Shown here piece after piece: positions 51,159-61,842 of a stretch of DNA of 64,000 nucleotides. Every line of letters begins with the position of its first letter. Within the stretch, counting starts at the first letter, position 1. The notes under the pieces were generated by a model. It was given only the letters and a program-made list of their open reading frames with translations. It was not told where the DNA came from and did no database searches. The stretch lies in assembly GCA_006538405.1 (NCBI GenBank), contig BJKQ01000002.1:868001-932000 (forward strand), given 5' to 3'. Both the position numbers and the translations under genes were made by a program. The DNA comes from Hansfordia pulvinata (taxonomy: Eukaryota > Ascomycota > Sordariomycetes > Xylariales).

Positions 51159-51457
51159 GTAAGTTACAGGCTGTTAGCTGTTATCCTGTGGCACTCTCCT
51201 CTCTCTCTCTCTCTCTCTCCCTCGCTTGGCAATCCCTGGCCGTGGCACCCACCCAGTCCATCCTGGCCTGGGCAGCCAGTTGCCTTGCTAGCTTCCTCTT
51301 GGCTGGGACCCATCACCAGGCCCTTCCTTGCCTTTTAAATAGTTGGAAGGCCGTGTCACCTTGAGCCTTGCAAGGCCTTCTCCCATTCAAAGTCACTGCC
51401 ACAAAGAGTCTGCTTGAGCTTGTATGAATGCTGACAGGTGTCTTTCTGCCTACACAG
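51159..51457 (+). other. Intron in the 5' untranslated region of the Q-rich gene
   Basis: A donor GTAAGT at 51159 and an acceptor TACACAG ending at 51457, with GCTGAC about 25 nt before it, make a 299-nt leader intron. It contains a CT microsatellite. The acceptor is only 23 nt before the ATG at 51481. The in-frame upstream ATG at 51424 would be spliced out, which supports the downstream start. Confidence 0.6.
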
Positions 51458-51480
51458 ACACCACCCAGAGAACTGCAACC

Positions 51481-54079
51481 ATGTCAGAACAACAAGATAA
51501 TACGGATTCTGTTATGAATGGAGTCCCCGAGTTCGAGTATGAGCCTTTTGACATGTCTGACTTTCTTGGGGGTAATGATGATGATGATGATGGTGATGAG
51601 GATGGCTCTGGGGCCAACTTCCAGACCTTCACAAATGAGGCCTTTGCTGTCATGGACAACAGCGATGCCCATGACAGCAATGTCCAGGAGGACACAGAAA
51701 CAAGCCAGCAGGTTGGCGCTGCCCTGCCCAGCCAACCCGCCATTCAAGTCCCAGAGGCGGTTTCCGGCCCCGGCAACGGCAACGGCAACGGCCAGCAGAC
51801 GAAGAATGGCGCCACTCTGCAGGGTTCCAACTGTAACATGAGCATTGAAGAGGCCTATGCCCTGTTTATGGGTTATAACAGCACAAAACAAGTCGACCCG
51901 ACCATCCCCCAGCAGAGTCAGGGCCTGACAGCTTTTCCCTTCCCCCAGCAACCAAACGAGGCCAACACGCAACAACAGCAACAACAACCACCTTCGTTCG
52001 ACCCAACCATCTCCCAGCAGAGTCAAGACCTGACAGCTTTTCCCTTCCCACAGCAACCGAACGAAGCCAGCACACAACAACAACAACCACTTTCGTTCGA
52101 CCCGACCACCCTCCAGCAGAGTCAGTGCTCGACAGCTTTTCCCTTCCCCCAGCAAACGAACGGAAACAACACTCAACAACAGCAACCTTCGTTTGACTCG
52201 ACCACTCCCCAGCAGAGTCAGGGCCCAGCAGCCTTCTCCTTCTCACAGCAACCGAACGAAGCCAACACACAACAACCTCAGCCTTCGTTCGATCCGAGCC
52301 TGCTCCAGCTCGACCCAAACCAGACGAGCGAAGGCTTCCACCAGTCTCAACAGCCTGGCTTCGATAACAGTCAGCTTTCCACTTCAGGCTTCGTTCAGAA
52401 CCCCGCCACCTCTGCTCCCTTCTCTGCTTCTGCGGTCCCTTCTCAGACCACCACCTTTGCCAACTCTCTGACCTTCCCATCCGCACCTGCACCTGCTCCA
52501 GCTCCCGCTCCCTACCAGTTCAACTGGCAGACGAGTTCTGAGCCAGGACAGAGTTCCCTGCCGCTCAACCAGACCTGGCAGCAGCAGCCGCAGCTCTTCA
52601 CCTCTGCTCCCATCACCTCTGCTCCGGCTCCACTCCCCGCTTTCCCTCTATACCCCATCGACAGCGGCAACAACTACAACGCCGGCTTCGTCTCTGGGAA
52701 CAACATCAACCCCCAGATGACGATGGACGTCGACGACAAGCCCGAGGCGGGCCAGCAGCAGCAGCAGCAACCCGCTGCTGGGGCGGAGGGTGCCAACGCC
52801 GGCAGCTCTGAGCTGCCTCCTCAGCAGACCCGGGCTGCAGAGCCCATCGTCACCTCTGCTACTCCCGCTGCTCTTCCTGCTCTTCCTGCCGCGTCTTCGG
52901 CTGTCCCCGCTGCTCCGGCTGCTCCCACCGCAGCAGCTGCTTCGACTCTTCCGGCTGCTCCCATCGTAGCAGCTCCCACTTCCACTGTCCCTGCTGCTCC
53001 GGCCACCTCTTCTGCACCGGTTGCTCCAGTTCCCTCTTCTGCGCCAGCTACCTCCGCTGCTCAGAGTGCCCCTTCTACCCCAGCTGTCCCGGCGGCTACC
53101 TCTGCTTCCCCCGTCGACAACGACAACGCCGACGAAGACGTTGAAGTCGAGGAAAAAGAAGAAGAGGAAGAAGAAGCCGACGACGAGACCCCGGCCACCA
53201 CCGGCAGAGGCGGCAACAAGAAGAAGAAGGTGGAGACGAAGCAGGAGAAGGAGGAGCGCGAAAGGCGGGAGGCGATCGAGCGGGCCGAGACGGCGGCGGC
53301 GCAGGAGGTCATCTGGCCGGCGGGCGAGGCCGAGGAGGAGGACGGGGAGCGGGCCCTGGGCGCCGACGAGGTCGAGGCCGCGCTGCGCCTGTTCCGCCTG
53401 CCCGGCCAGCTCACGGGTTACCGGCACGAGGGCGCGCTCCACGGAGGCTTCGCGGCGCACCTCCAGACCCTCGAGAACCGGCTTCCCGCCGGACTGCTGC
53501 CTCCTCTTCCTCCCCCTTCTCCTGATGACGATGACGAGGAGGAGGAAGATGATGACGATGATGAGGATGAGGAGGAGGAGGAGGCCGACGAAGACGAGTC
53601 GGAGGAGCAGAAGCAGCAGGCGAAGCAGCTCGCGAAGCAGCAGAGGCGGCAGCAGAAGCAGCTGGAGAAGCAGCAGCGGCTGCAGCAGGAGCAGCAGCGG
53701 CGGCGGGAGCAGAGGCTGGACGCGTGGCTGACGAAGGCGAACGACTCGCACGACACGGTCGTCAGCAACTACGCGGAGCTGTGCGCGGCCGAGTTCGAGT
53801 ACCTGGCGCGCGACAACATCCCCGTGGGCCTCAAGCGGGGCGACCCGATCACGGCGCAGGACCTGCTGCGCCCGGAGATGCTGACCTTCTACAGCGGGCG
53901 CCTCGTCACCGCCATGAAGCACCTCGGCGTCGGCGTCTTCGACCGCAAGAGCCGCTCCTCGGACCGCATCTTCAAGTGCGAGTACCGCGATGTGGAGTAC
54001 GAGATGGTGGCCAACCGGCTCGTGGTGAGTTTCTTCTTCTTCTTCTTCTTCTTCTTCCCCTGGTTCTTATAGTCTACCT

Positions 54080-54122
<43 letters not shown>

Positions 54123-56753
54123 GGGACAAAAACAAAGAAAGCTAACCAAAGTGTCTTCTTCCTCTCAGGTCTCCTGCTTCGAGTCACAGGTCGGGCTCAA
54201 CAGGATCCCCGCGAGCATCAACAAGAAGCTCCAATACCGGAGCTTCCCGACCCTCAAGCAGCGGCTCCGGGCGTGCTTCGTCGCCCTCTACGTCTCCAAG
54301 AACTGCGTCGCCTCGGTCATGTCCGACGCCCACTTTGTCACTCGCCTGGGTTGGAACCCCATCGCCGAGCTCGCTGTAAGTGTCGAACAAGAAGAAGAAA
54401 CTCTTTTCCCTCCCTCTTGACAGTCTTCTTCTTTTTCTCCCTCCCCCGAAAAAGAACAAACCTTTGGCTAACGTAGAAACAACAGCGCAAGGGCATCAAC
54501 CTGAGGCTCAACAACGGCAAGGGCGAGGAGCGCATCGAGGGCAGGGAGGCCAAGGAGATGGTGTCGATCCTCGAGGCGGACCTGGCCCGGGCCATCAAGC
54601 GCCAGCGCGAGTCCGAGTCCGAGTCCGAGGCCGACGAGGAGCAGCAGCCACCGCCTCCCAAGCGCAAGAGGACTGCTGCTGCTGCTCAGAGTAACAAGGC
54701 CCCGGCCAAGAAGAAGACGACCACTGCTTCTGCTGCTGCGGCTCCGGCCAAGAAGACCACTGCTGCGGCCAAGGCCAAGACCGCAAAGACGACGACGACG
54801 AGGACCACAGCCGCCGCCAGAAGAGGCAGAGGCGGAGGCAGAGGCGGAGGCAAAGGCGGAGGCAGAACCCCGGCTGCCAACAACAGCAACAGCGGAGCCC
54901 CGGCCCCCATCAACACTGCCGCCGCCAACACCAACACCGCCGCGGCCGAGCACACGGGAGAGACCACGGCCAGCGAAGCCTCGAGCAGCGCGGCCCACCT
55001 CCTCATCAACGCGGCCCGCAAGGCACGCGGCGAGGCACAGAGCCAGGCACAGAGCCAGACGCAGGCTCAAGGAGGAGGACAGGGCAACAACAAGCGCAAG
55101 CGCGGCGGCAGCAGCAGCAAGGCCGACGACGACGGCGAGGCTGGCGCGAACCAGACCCAGAAGCGAGCCGGTGAGTTGTCATTCTCCCCCTCCCCTTCAA
55201 ACATCCCGCCCCCAGTCTCGAGAGAGAAATAGAGAAAAGAGGCTGACCGTGTTTCCTCCTCTTCTCTCTGCAGGCCCGACGACCGACAGCTCTTCCGAGG
55301 AGCCGCTGGCCAACAAGCGCCGACGCAGCAGGGCCGCCGGCGCCTCCACGGCCAACAACAAGAACAACGGCAGTGCTGCTGCTGCTTCTTCTGCTGCCAC
55401 GACTGGTGCTGGATCTGGATCAGGGACTCGTGGACGCGGTGGCGCTCGCGGAGCAGGAGGTGGACAAGGACCTCGTCGGGGAGGACCCAGCCGTCGGCGG
55501 GACTTGGTGACCGCCCGCGCCGACCAGCCCGCATCTTCGGCTCCGGCTGCGGCTCCGGTTTCGGCTCCGGCTCCGGCTTCGACCTCGGCTGCCAACCTCA
55601 CCGCCACCGCCACCGCCACCACCACGACTGCTGCCCCTGCCCCCGCCCCCGCCTCCAACAACGTGGTGGGCGCCGGCGACCGGCCCTCGGCGGAAAGAGA
55701 CGCGGCCGACAGCCTGACCTCACTGGCCCTGGCCCTGGCTCGCCCGCAGCCCCAGCACCCGCAGCACCACCCGCAGCTGCCCACGCTGCCTCCCCTGAAC
55801 ATGGGCGGCAGCAACGCGGCGGCGGTTCCCCAGGCGCCGCAGCATCACCAACAGCAGCAACAGCAGTTTGGACAGGGCCAGGGCCAAGCCTACGGCTTCC
55901 TCCCGCCTCAGCAGCAGCAGCAGCAGCAGCACCCTCAGCAGTACTCTCAGCAGCAGCAGCAGGCCCAGCAGCAGCAGCAGAACCTGCCCTACATGTCCTT
56001 CGGCGCCGGCGGCTACGGCACCTTTGGGGAGCAGACCACCCCCGGCGGCAGCAGCAGCGGCAACCTCGCCACTCCCGGCGCCGCCGCCGCCGCTGGCATG
56101 GCACCAGCTCCCCCTCAGCCCTGGGACCCCGGCCACCCGCTCTACTACCAGCTCATGGCGGACTTCTACCGGAGGGCGTCCGAGGCCACGAACCAGTACT
56201 TCATGCAGTCCCAGCCACCGCAGCAGCAGCAGCAGCAGCAGAACGCCATGGCCGGGAACAACAGCAACACCAGCACCGGCATGAACAACGCGCTGCCGCC
56301 CCCCGCCGCCGCCGCCCCTCCCATGGCCCTTCCTCCTCCCCCCAGCAGGGACAGCAGCAGGGACAGCAGCAGGGCCAGCAGCAGGGCCAGCAGTACGTGC
56401 CCTACCAGGGAATGGGCTACCACGGGAACAACAACCACCACCACGACCGCCCCCGGCACTACGCCGGCGAGCACGAGGCCCGCGCCGCCCGCGGCCAGCC
56501 CGTCTACCACACCTTCGACGGCAACCCCAACCCCTGCGGGCCCAACCGCCTGCACCCGGACTTCCACCCGCCGCCGCCGCCGCCTCCCGCTGGTGCTTCT
56601 TCTCCTTATTCGATTTCTCAGCAGCACTTGCTCCGTCGTCGTCCCGCCAGCCTGCTCAACTCGCACCCGGGCGTGCCCAATAGCAGCAGCAGCGGCGGCG
56701 GTAGACGCAGAGGCGACGAGGATGACGGCGCCGACGAGGAGGAGGAGCTGTAA
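51481..56753 (+). CDS. Large Q-rich, acidic and basic protein with an unrecognised conserved core
   Basis: Four exons: 51481–54024, 54169–54375, 54486–55170 and 55274–56753. The introns are 144, 110 and 103 nt. They give about 1640 aa once one base is restored in the C run at 56338–56343, where the frame must change (PPPP to QQGQQQG). The start is MSEQQDNTDSVMNGVPEFEY. Order of parts: acidic N-terminus; four repeats of ~32–35 residues (~139–270); Ala/Pro-rich (~450–545); acidic runs (~545–570 and ~680–707); Gln/Arg coiled coil (~710–747); a globular core (~748–917) with LLRPEMLTFYSGRLVTAMKH, VSCFESQVGLNRIPASINKK and HFVTRLGWNPIAEL; basic KRKRT and RGRGGGRGGG segments suggesting nuclear, nucleic-acid binding; and a Gln/Pro-rich C-terminus ending in an acidic tail. 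I do not recognise the core. A transcription co-regulator is only an inference. Confidence 0.75.
51895..52290 (+). repeat. Four tandem coding repeats (96–105 nt units)
   Basis: Successive units start at 51895, 52000, 52099 and 52195 (105, 99, 96 and 96 nt). Each encodes a version of DPTxxQQSQxxTAFPFPQQ followed by PNEANTQ and a Gln run. All unit lengths are multiples of three, so copy number can change without breaking the frame. A partial fifth unit (DPSLLQLDPNQ) follows. Confidence 0.88.
54084..54117. repeat. GA dinucleotide tract in intron
   Basis: (GA)17 inside the first coding intron of the Q-rich gene. A TTC trinucleotide tract (54031–54055) lies just after the donor site. Confidence 0.9.
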
Positions 56754-58702
56754 AAAGCCGGGCGCCTTCCTCTCTCTCAGGCGGAACAGTCAAAGCTCGG
56801 CCAGTCTCCTGGTGCTGGAGCTGAACTTTAAAGTGGTGTGAAGAAAAAGGGAGGGCCGGACAGATAAGCCCTTCGAAACTTCATACCAATATGTGTGAAT
56901 ACATGACGAACCTCACGATGCTAAGACATATACACAAGCGCGACATCATCTCTTTTCTTCACGAACCGCAGACGACGCATTACGACCACGACATGGGCAC
57001 GGCCTCCATTATGGACGAGGCGTGCAATGAATGATACACATATACACTCGGGGCGACGAAACCAATTTTTCGCCCCGGCCATCCCAAAAGTCGTTTCCTG
57101 CGAGTTCTTCTGTTTGCTTGTCTTTTTCTCGCGCGAAAGATACCCCCACACCATCCTTTGGTTCGGCGCACGGGCATCGGCATCGCATTGTGGTCTGCAT
57201 CTTCCCGAGGGAGTTTCAAGGCGCTTAAGTGACTTTGACTTGGATCTTTTCCATTCTTCTTGCGCCCGAGCCGCCGGCATGGGTCTTGCGCACACACAGC
57301 ACAAGCATGTCTGGTTCCGGCGTTTTTCTACTACAATCTCTGTTCGCGAGGGGGGCATGGATTTTTGTGCAAACACCACGCGTTCGGTCCGTCCTGTTCT
57401 TCAGCTCACCTGCATGGGTCTTGTGCACACACAGCCAAGCATGTCAAGAGAGCCTTCGCGAGAGGTCACCCTATACTTCTGATTCTTGTCTTCTGTGATG
57501 GTACGATTGCATGTGGCATGGGAGTTGGTAATGGGAGGGAATCATTTGTGGCGTTTTCTGAGAACAATCCGGTCTATTGGCCGAGAAGGGAGGGGGAAAA
57601 GACTCGGGTTTCCTGTTCGGATTCTCTTACATACATCTGTCGAGGTAGGACCGGGCCTCCAGAGCTCTGGCCGGTCATCAAAAGTGCTCGTGTATTGCGA
57701 GACACAATTTGAGTGCACTTATTCCACCGTTATTGACCTTTTCCGCCCAAGCTACGTCCATGTTCGAAGTAGGAAATGGCCGTGTTCAAGAGGGGCACAC
57801 TTACAAAAAGGGTCGGTAATTCTGAGACGTCACAGAATGCGCTACAAGAGGCACGCGGGTTCATTTCACAGATAAGCGCATGGCATGCAGATCCAGGCAC
57901 AAAAAGAGCCGGGACATTGACCATGAGAGAACCCCGAAAGGCTTCAACACATCGTGCTCTGTACTCACCTTGTCTCGTGCCGGGCCCATTCGTCGCGGTG
58001 AAAGGCGCCAGCAAAACCGAGGATGCCGTCTTTACCAAGAACTACAAGGTTTCTGAACGACTGCTACGCGTGGAGAGAGGGATCTGGGGGTGAGTGTTCG
58101 TGCGGAGTGGGCGTGTGGGCGTGTGTGACCGCAGCGCTTGTTCAGCGTCGGGGCGAGTTGGGGGAGAGGTTTGTTCATCAGCAGACCCGCGCCCCCTTTG
58201 CGGTCGGGGGGCCGGCGCTGAGGAATTTTCTTTGTATCGCCATTGTTCAGTAAGCAGCTCTCCAGTTCCAGGCTCCCCACGGCCTGGCCCTGTGCCCCAG
58301 CATCAAGTAAGCCCTGTCCGGCAAAGCCACCTGAGACCGCTTTCCCTCCAGCCCGCGTGATGCTGTCTACCTGGCCAGATCACCGTTGGCCGAGTATTGA
58401 CCGATCGACTCGTTTGTGTGTGTGTGGGACGAAACAGATGGAATCTTGGGCCTGAGCCTCTTGGCTGGTCGTGTGAAGAACGCAGGCAGGGCATGGCCTC
58501 GCAAGAAATCTTCATCCTGTTCTGCCACGCACGTGTTTCCTTTGCTCGGACATGTCTTCTCCGTCGCAGAGGATGAACCAAGCTCGTCATGCCTAGCACA
58601 GCAGCCTCAACCCTCTCTCCCTCTCTCTCTCTCTCGCGCCCCTACTCTGCCCAATGTGCGCCACTAGCACACGGGTGGCCCGGCTCCCCTTACAGGTTTG
58701 CC
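56754..58702. other. Convergent intergenic region
   Basis: Between the Q-rich gene and the minus-strand transporter. Its left part is the 3' UTR, with AT-rich stretches near 56880–57060. A minus frame at 57730–58038 and several plus frames are open but show no domain-like sequence. A direct-repeat pair is annotated separately. Confidence 0.55.
57277..57445. repeat. Pair of 34–35 bp near-identical direct repeats
   Basis: Copy 1 (57277–57311) and copy 2 (57412–57445) share GCATGGGTCTTG, CACACACAGC and CAAGCATGTC in order. They differ by one C/T change and one indel. The spacing from start to start is 135 bp. Confidence 0.8.
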
Positions 58703-60493
58703 CTATATGGCGGCGCGGCCGTGAGTCTCGTACGGCAAGCCAATGCAGAAAAGGCCCACGAGAACCCAGAGGGCGGCGCTGACGTAGATTGGGGTCGAGG
58801 TGTAGCCGCCAAACGTCGAGATGAGCGAGGCGACCAGGCCGCCGACGCGCAGCAGCGTCGCCGACACGCCCGTGCCTGTGCCCCGCATCGTGCCGGGGAA
58901 CGACTCGGGGGTGAAGGCGTACATGACGGCGTATTCTGCGAGGTGTCAGCGATCAGTGTCCGGATTCGGTGGGGAGATTTCCTCTTCTTTTTTCCCATTC
59001 GGCAAAGGTGCCAAGAGAGAAGAGAAGAAGAAAAGGCTTGTTTTAGTCTGACCAAAGTTGCCGAGGACCGCGGTCGCGCACTGGAAGCCAATGTCGGCGG
59101 CCGCGGTGCCGACGGACGTGTAGGCGAACAGGAAGACGCCCGTCAGGACGGCCGAGATGGCCATCATCCACCGCCTGCCCAGGGGCGTCTCGACGCAGAA
59201 GCCCGCGGCGATGGGCCCCACGATGCCCACGACGGACACGATGCTGTACACCTTGTACGTGTAGTCGAGCGACGTGTCGACGGCGTACGTCGACTTGTTC
59301 TGCAGGTAGGACGGGATGAAGGCAAAGTACAGCGGGTAGGCGATGCCCACCGTCAACCAGATGAGGAAGGTGACGCTGGTGTGCTGCGCCATCTTGCGGC
59401 CCGCGAACAGCTTGCGGTAGCCGCTCGAGTTGTAGTCCTTGAAGCTCTCCTTGAGCATCTGCTTGTACGTCATGCCCTTGGACTCGGCCGCGGTGTCGTA
59501 GCTTTCCTCGGCCGTCGACGACTCGCCGTCAAGCTGCTGGTCGATCGACTCGAGCATCGACACGGTCAGCGTCTCGGGCGTGCCGTTGTACCGTGCAATG
59601 TAGTTGACCGACTCGACGGCCTCGGCGTCGCGGCCCTTGGAGAGCAGGTAGTAGGGCGACTCGGGGATCTTGAAGATGAAGATGCGGATGAAGGCGAATA
59701 GGAGCGCCAGGCCCCCGAGCGTGATCATCAGGTAGCGCCTGGATACGGCAAGGGGAGGGGTTTTGAAGTGTCAGCAAGAAATTCGCGGACAGGAGCAAGG
59801 GGGGGCATAGAGAGGATGTACATACCAGCCCATGTTGTCCTGAATGGCACACGGCGCGTCGGCCTCGTCGCAGGCAAAGTTGGCGAGGAAGACCCAGGCC
59901 AGCAGGGAGACGATGAGCTGGCCGAGGTTCCACCAGCCGCTCATGCTGACTAGCAGCCACTTGTGGCTCTGGGGCACGAACTCGAGGAAGATGCAGCTGT
60001 CGACGGGGACGTTGCCGCCGGCGGCGATGCCGACGACGGCCCACAGGGAGCAGAAGGCGACAAAGTCCTGGGCCCCGGCGACGGCGCAGGCGAAGACGCC
60101 GCCCATGAGGATGGTGGCGTTGAAGGCGGGCTTGCGGCCGATGAGGTCGGAGGAGGTGCCCCAGAAGGAGGCGCCGACAATGAGGCCGACGTAGAAGGCG
60201 ACGGAGCTGAGGCTGAGGTAACTGATGTCGGTGAACTCGTTGGCGACGGGGGGCCGGGTGGCGGTGGCGCCCTGGCTCCAGAAGTTGTCGACCATCCAGC
60301 CGAAGCCATTGACGACGAAGAGGCACCACTGGAACTTGCCCATGCCCGTCTCAGCGAGGTGCTTGGCGACCAGCTCCGACTTGAGGCGGTACTTGTCGCT
60401 GACGGCGCCGGCGTAAAAGTCGCGGATGGTCGCGTCGTCGACGGCCTCAATCTCGACCTGGCTGCTGGACAGGTTGGCGGACGTGTCCATCAT
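58703..60493 (-). CDS. SVOP-like MFS transporter
   Basis: A 12-helix membrane transporter resembling the SV2/SVOP branch of the MFS; the substrate is not predictable. Exons on minus are 60493–59826, 59738–59053 and 58935–58703, with introns of 87 and 117 nt. They join exactly in frame to 528 aa. Motifs: GMGKFQWCLFVVNGFGWMVDN at helix 1; SSDLIGRKPAF (loop 2–3); AAGGNVPVDSCIFLEFVPQS at helix 4; IPESPYYLLSKGRDAEA in the central loop; ETPLGRRWMM; and FTPESFPGTMRGTGTG, a strong SVOP-type signature, before the last helices. The start MMDTSANLSSSQVE is preceded in frame by a Pro-rich stretch from an upstream ATG at 60637. I prefer 60493 (or 60490) because the upstream part is low-complexity and atypical. 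The gene is convergent with the Q-rich gene. Confidence 0.88.
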
Positions 60494-61810
60494 CAGCCCG
60501 TGGGGAGGGGCCTCCTTCTTTGTCGGGGGCGGTGTTGCGGGGGGAGGACATGGCGGCGGAGGGCTGCTTCTGGGGTGTGAGACAAGAGGGGTTGCGAGTC
60601 TCGCGGGAGACGGGGGCAGACAACGGCTAGGCAGCATGGGGGTTGGTTGCGTGTGGTTGCGTCTTGTTATAAGCGGGATGTGTGTGGGTTTGCGTGTAGT
60701 ATGTATGTTGTGTGTGTAGAGGTAGGTTAGGTAGGGAGGAAGGGACAGAGGGAGAGACGAGAGAAGCGAAGAGAGAGGAAACGGGCCGGGAGTGCCAATG
60801 ATAAGAGGGGCGCAGAACAGTGGGATTCATTCACATGGATGGGAGAGCAGGAGGCTGCGAAGGGGTCACGATGGGAACCCGCAGAGCCGAACTCGGGTTT
60901 TCTTCGCAACACCCACCGGCGCCGCCCGTCCTACCGACAGACAGACAAACACTACCTACCTAACGGAGTACAATGCCCAGCTCCCTTTCCCAGGTACGGT
61001 CGGAGTACCCCACGGGCGCCGCCGCGTCCGGCCGCCTTAGCACCTTAGGTCGGGTCCGAGTAGCTCGATCCATGTACGGAGTGACCTATCAAGGACGAAC
61101 TTGCCTCCTCGTGTGCGAGAACTCGTACTCGCACGAGGCCCAGATCGGATAGCGCAGACACTGACTGGTACCTGGCCCTCGCGATACTCGCCATGGGAGC
61201 AAGCTGGCGTACTCGAGTTGTCCCAAGTACGAGTACATGTACTTTATTTCTAGACATTGCTCACATACTAGGTACACCCGCGTACCTACGATCACCAAGT
61301 CACCTCGCCGTGTTGAGGCAGCGAGTCCAGACATCGCAGCGCACCCAGGTCGTCAGCCAGTCAGTCACACTCCCATGGCCCAGACCAGACCCCCACCCCC
61401 GCCTGTTCTGTTGATACGCTGATGAGAGCTGGGCCAACCTTGCTGTGCTTGCTCTCGCGTGCCCTGCCCTGTCCTGTCCATCCTCCGTAATCAGGGACAG
61501 ACAGGTACAAGGAAAATAAGCAGAGCGGGGCGTCGGGACGAGGGGCCCCTGGTGTGACGTCACTGGCGTGGCCAAGGTCCGATCCTGTGCACTCGTGCGA
61601 GTTCCCTCCCGTCTCTCTGCTGTGGCCGCCATCGCAGAGCGACTTTTCTTCACGATGATCCGTATCCGCGAGGGCTGGATACTGCCAATTGGGGGGGCAA
61701 ATCAATTGGATTCGGAAATCAAAAAGACGGCTTGTCCGCCTCGTGGCCTCCCTAGCGGCCGCTGTGCGGGCTGGTTTCAGTATGGCAACAAGTAAATAAT
61801 GATAATAAGG

Positions 61811-61842
61811 TCGAGCCGTCGAGCCGTCGAGCCGTCGAGCCG
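61811..61842. repeat. TCGAGCCG octamer array
   Basis: Four perfect tandem copies of an 8-bp unit in non-coding DNA. Confidence 0.88.

Noticed and set aside
51424..51480. Upstream in-frame ATG for the Q-rich gene
   Set aside because: It falls inside the probable 5' UTR intron (51159–51457), so it would be spliced out. The ATG at 51481 is preferred.
57730..58038. A 102-codon open frame on minus
   Set aside because: Composition is not clearly random, but there is no family match, no splice partner, and it lies between convergent gene ends.
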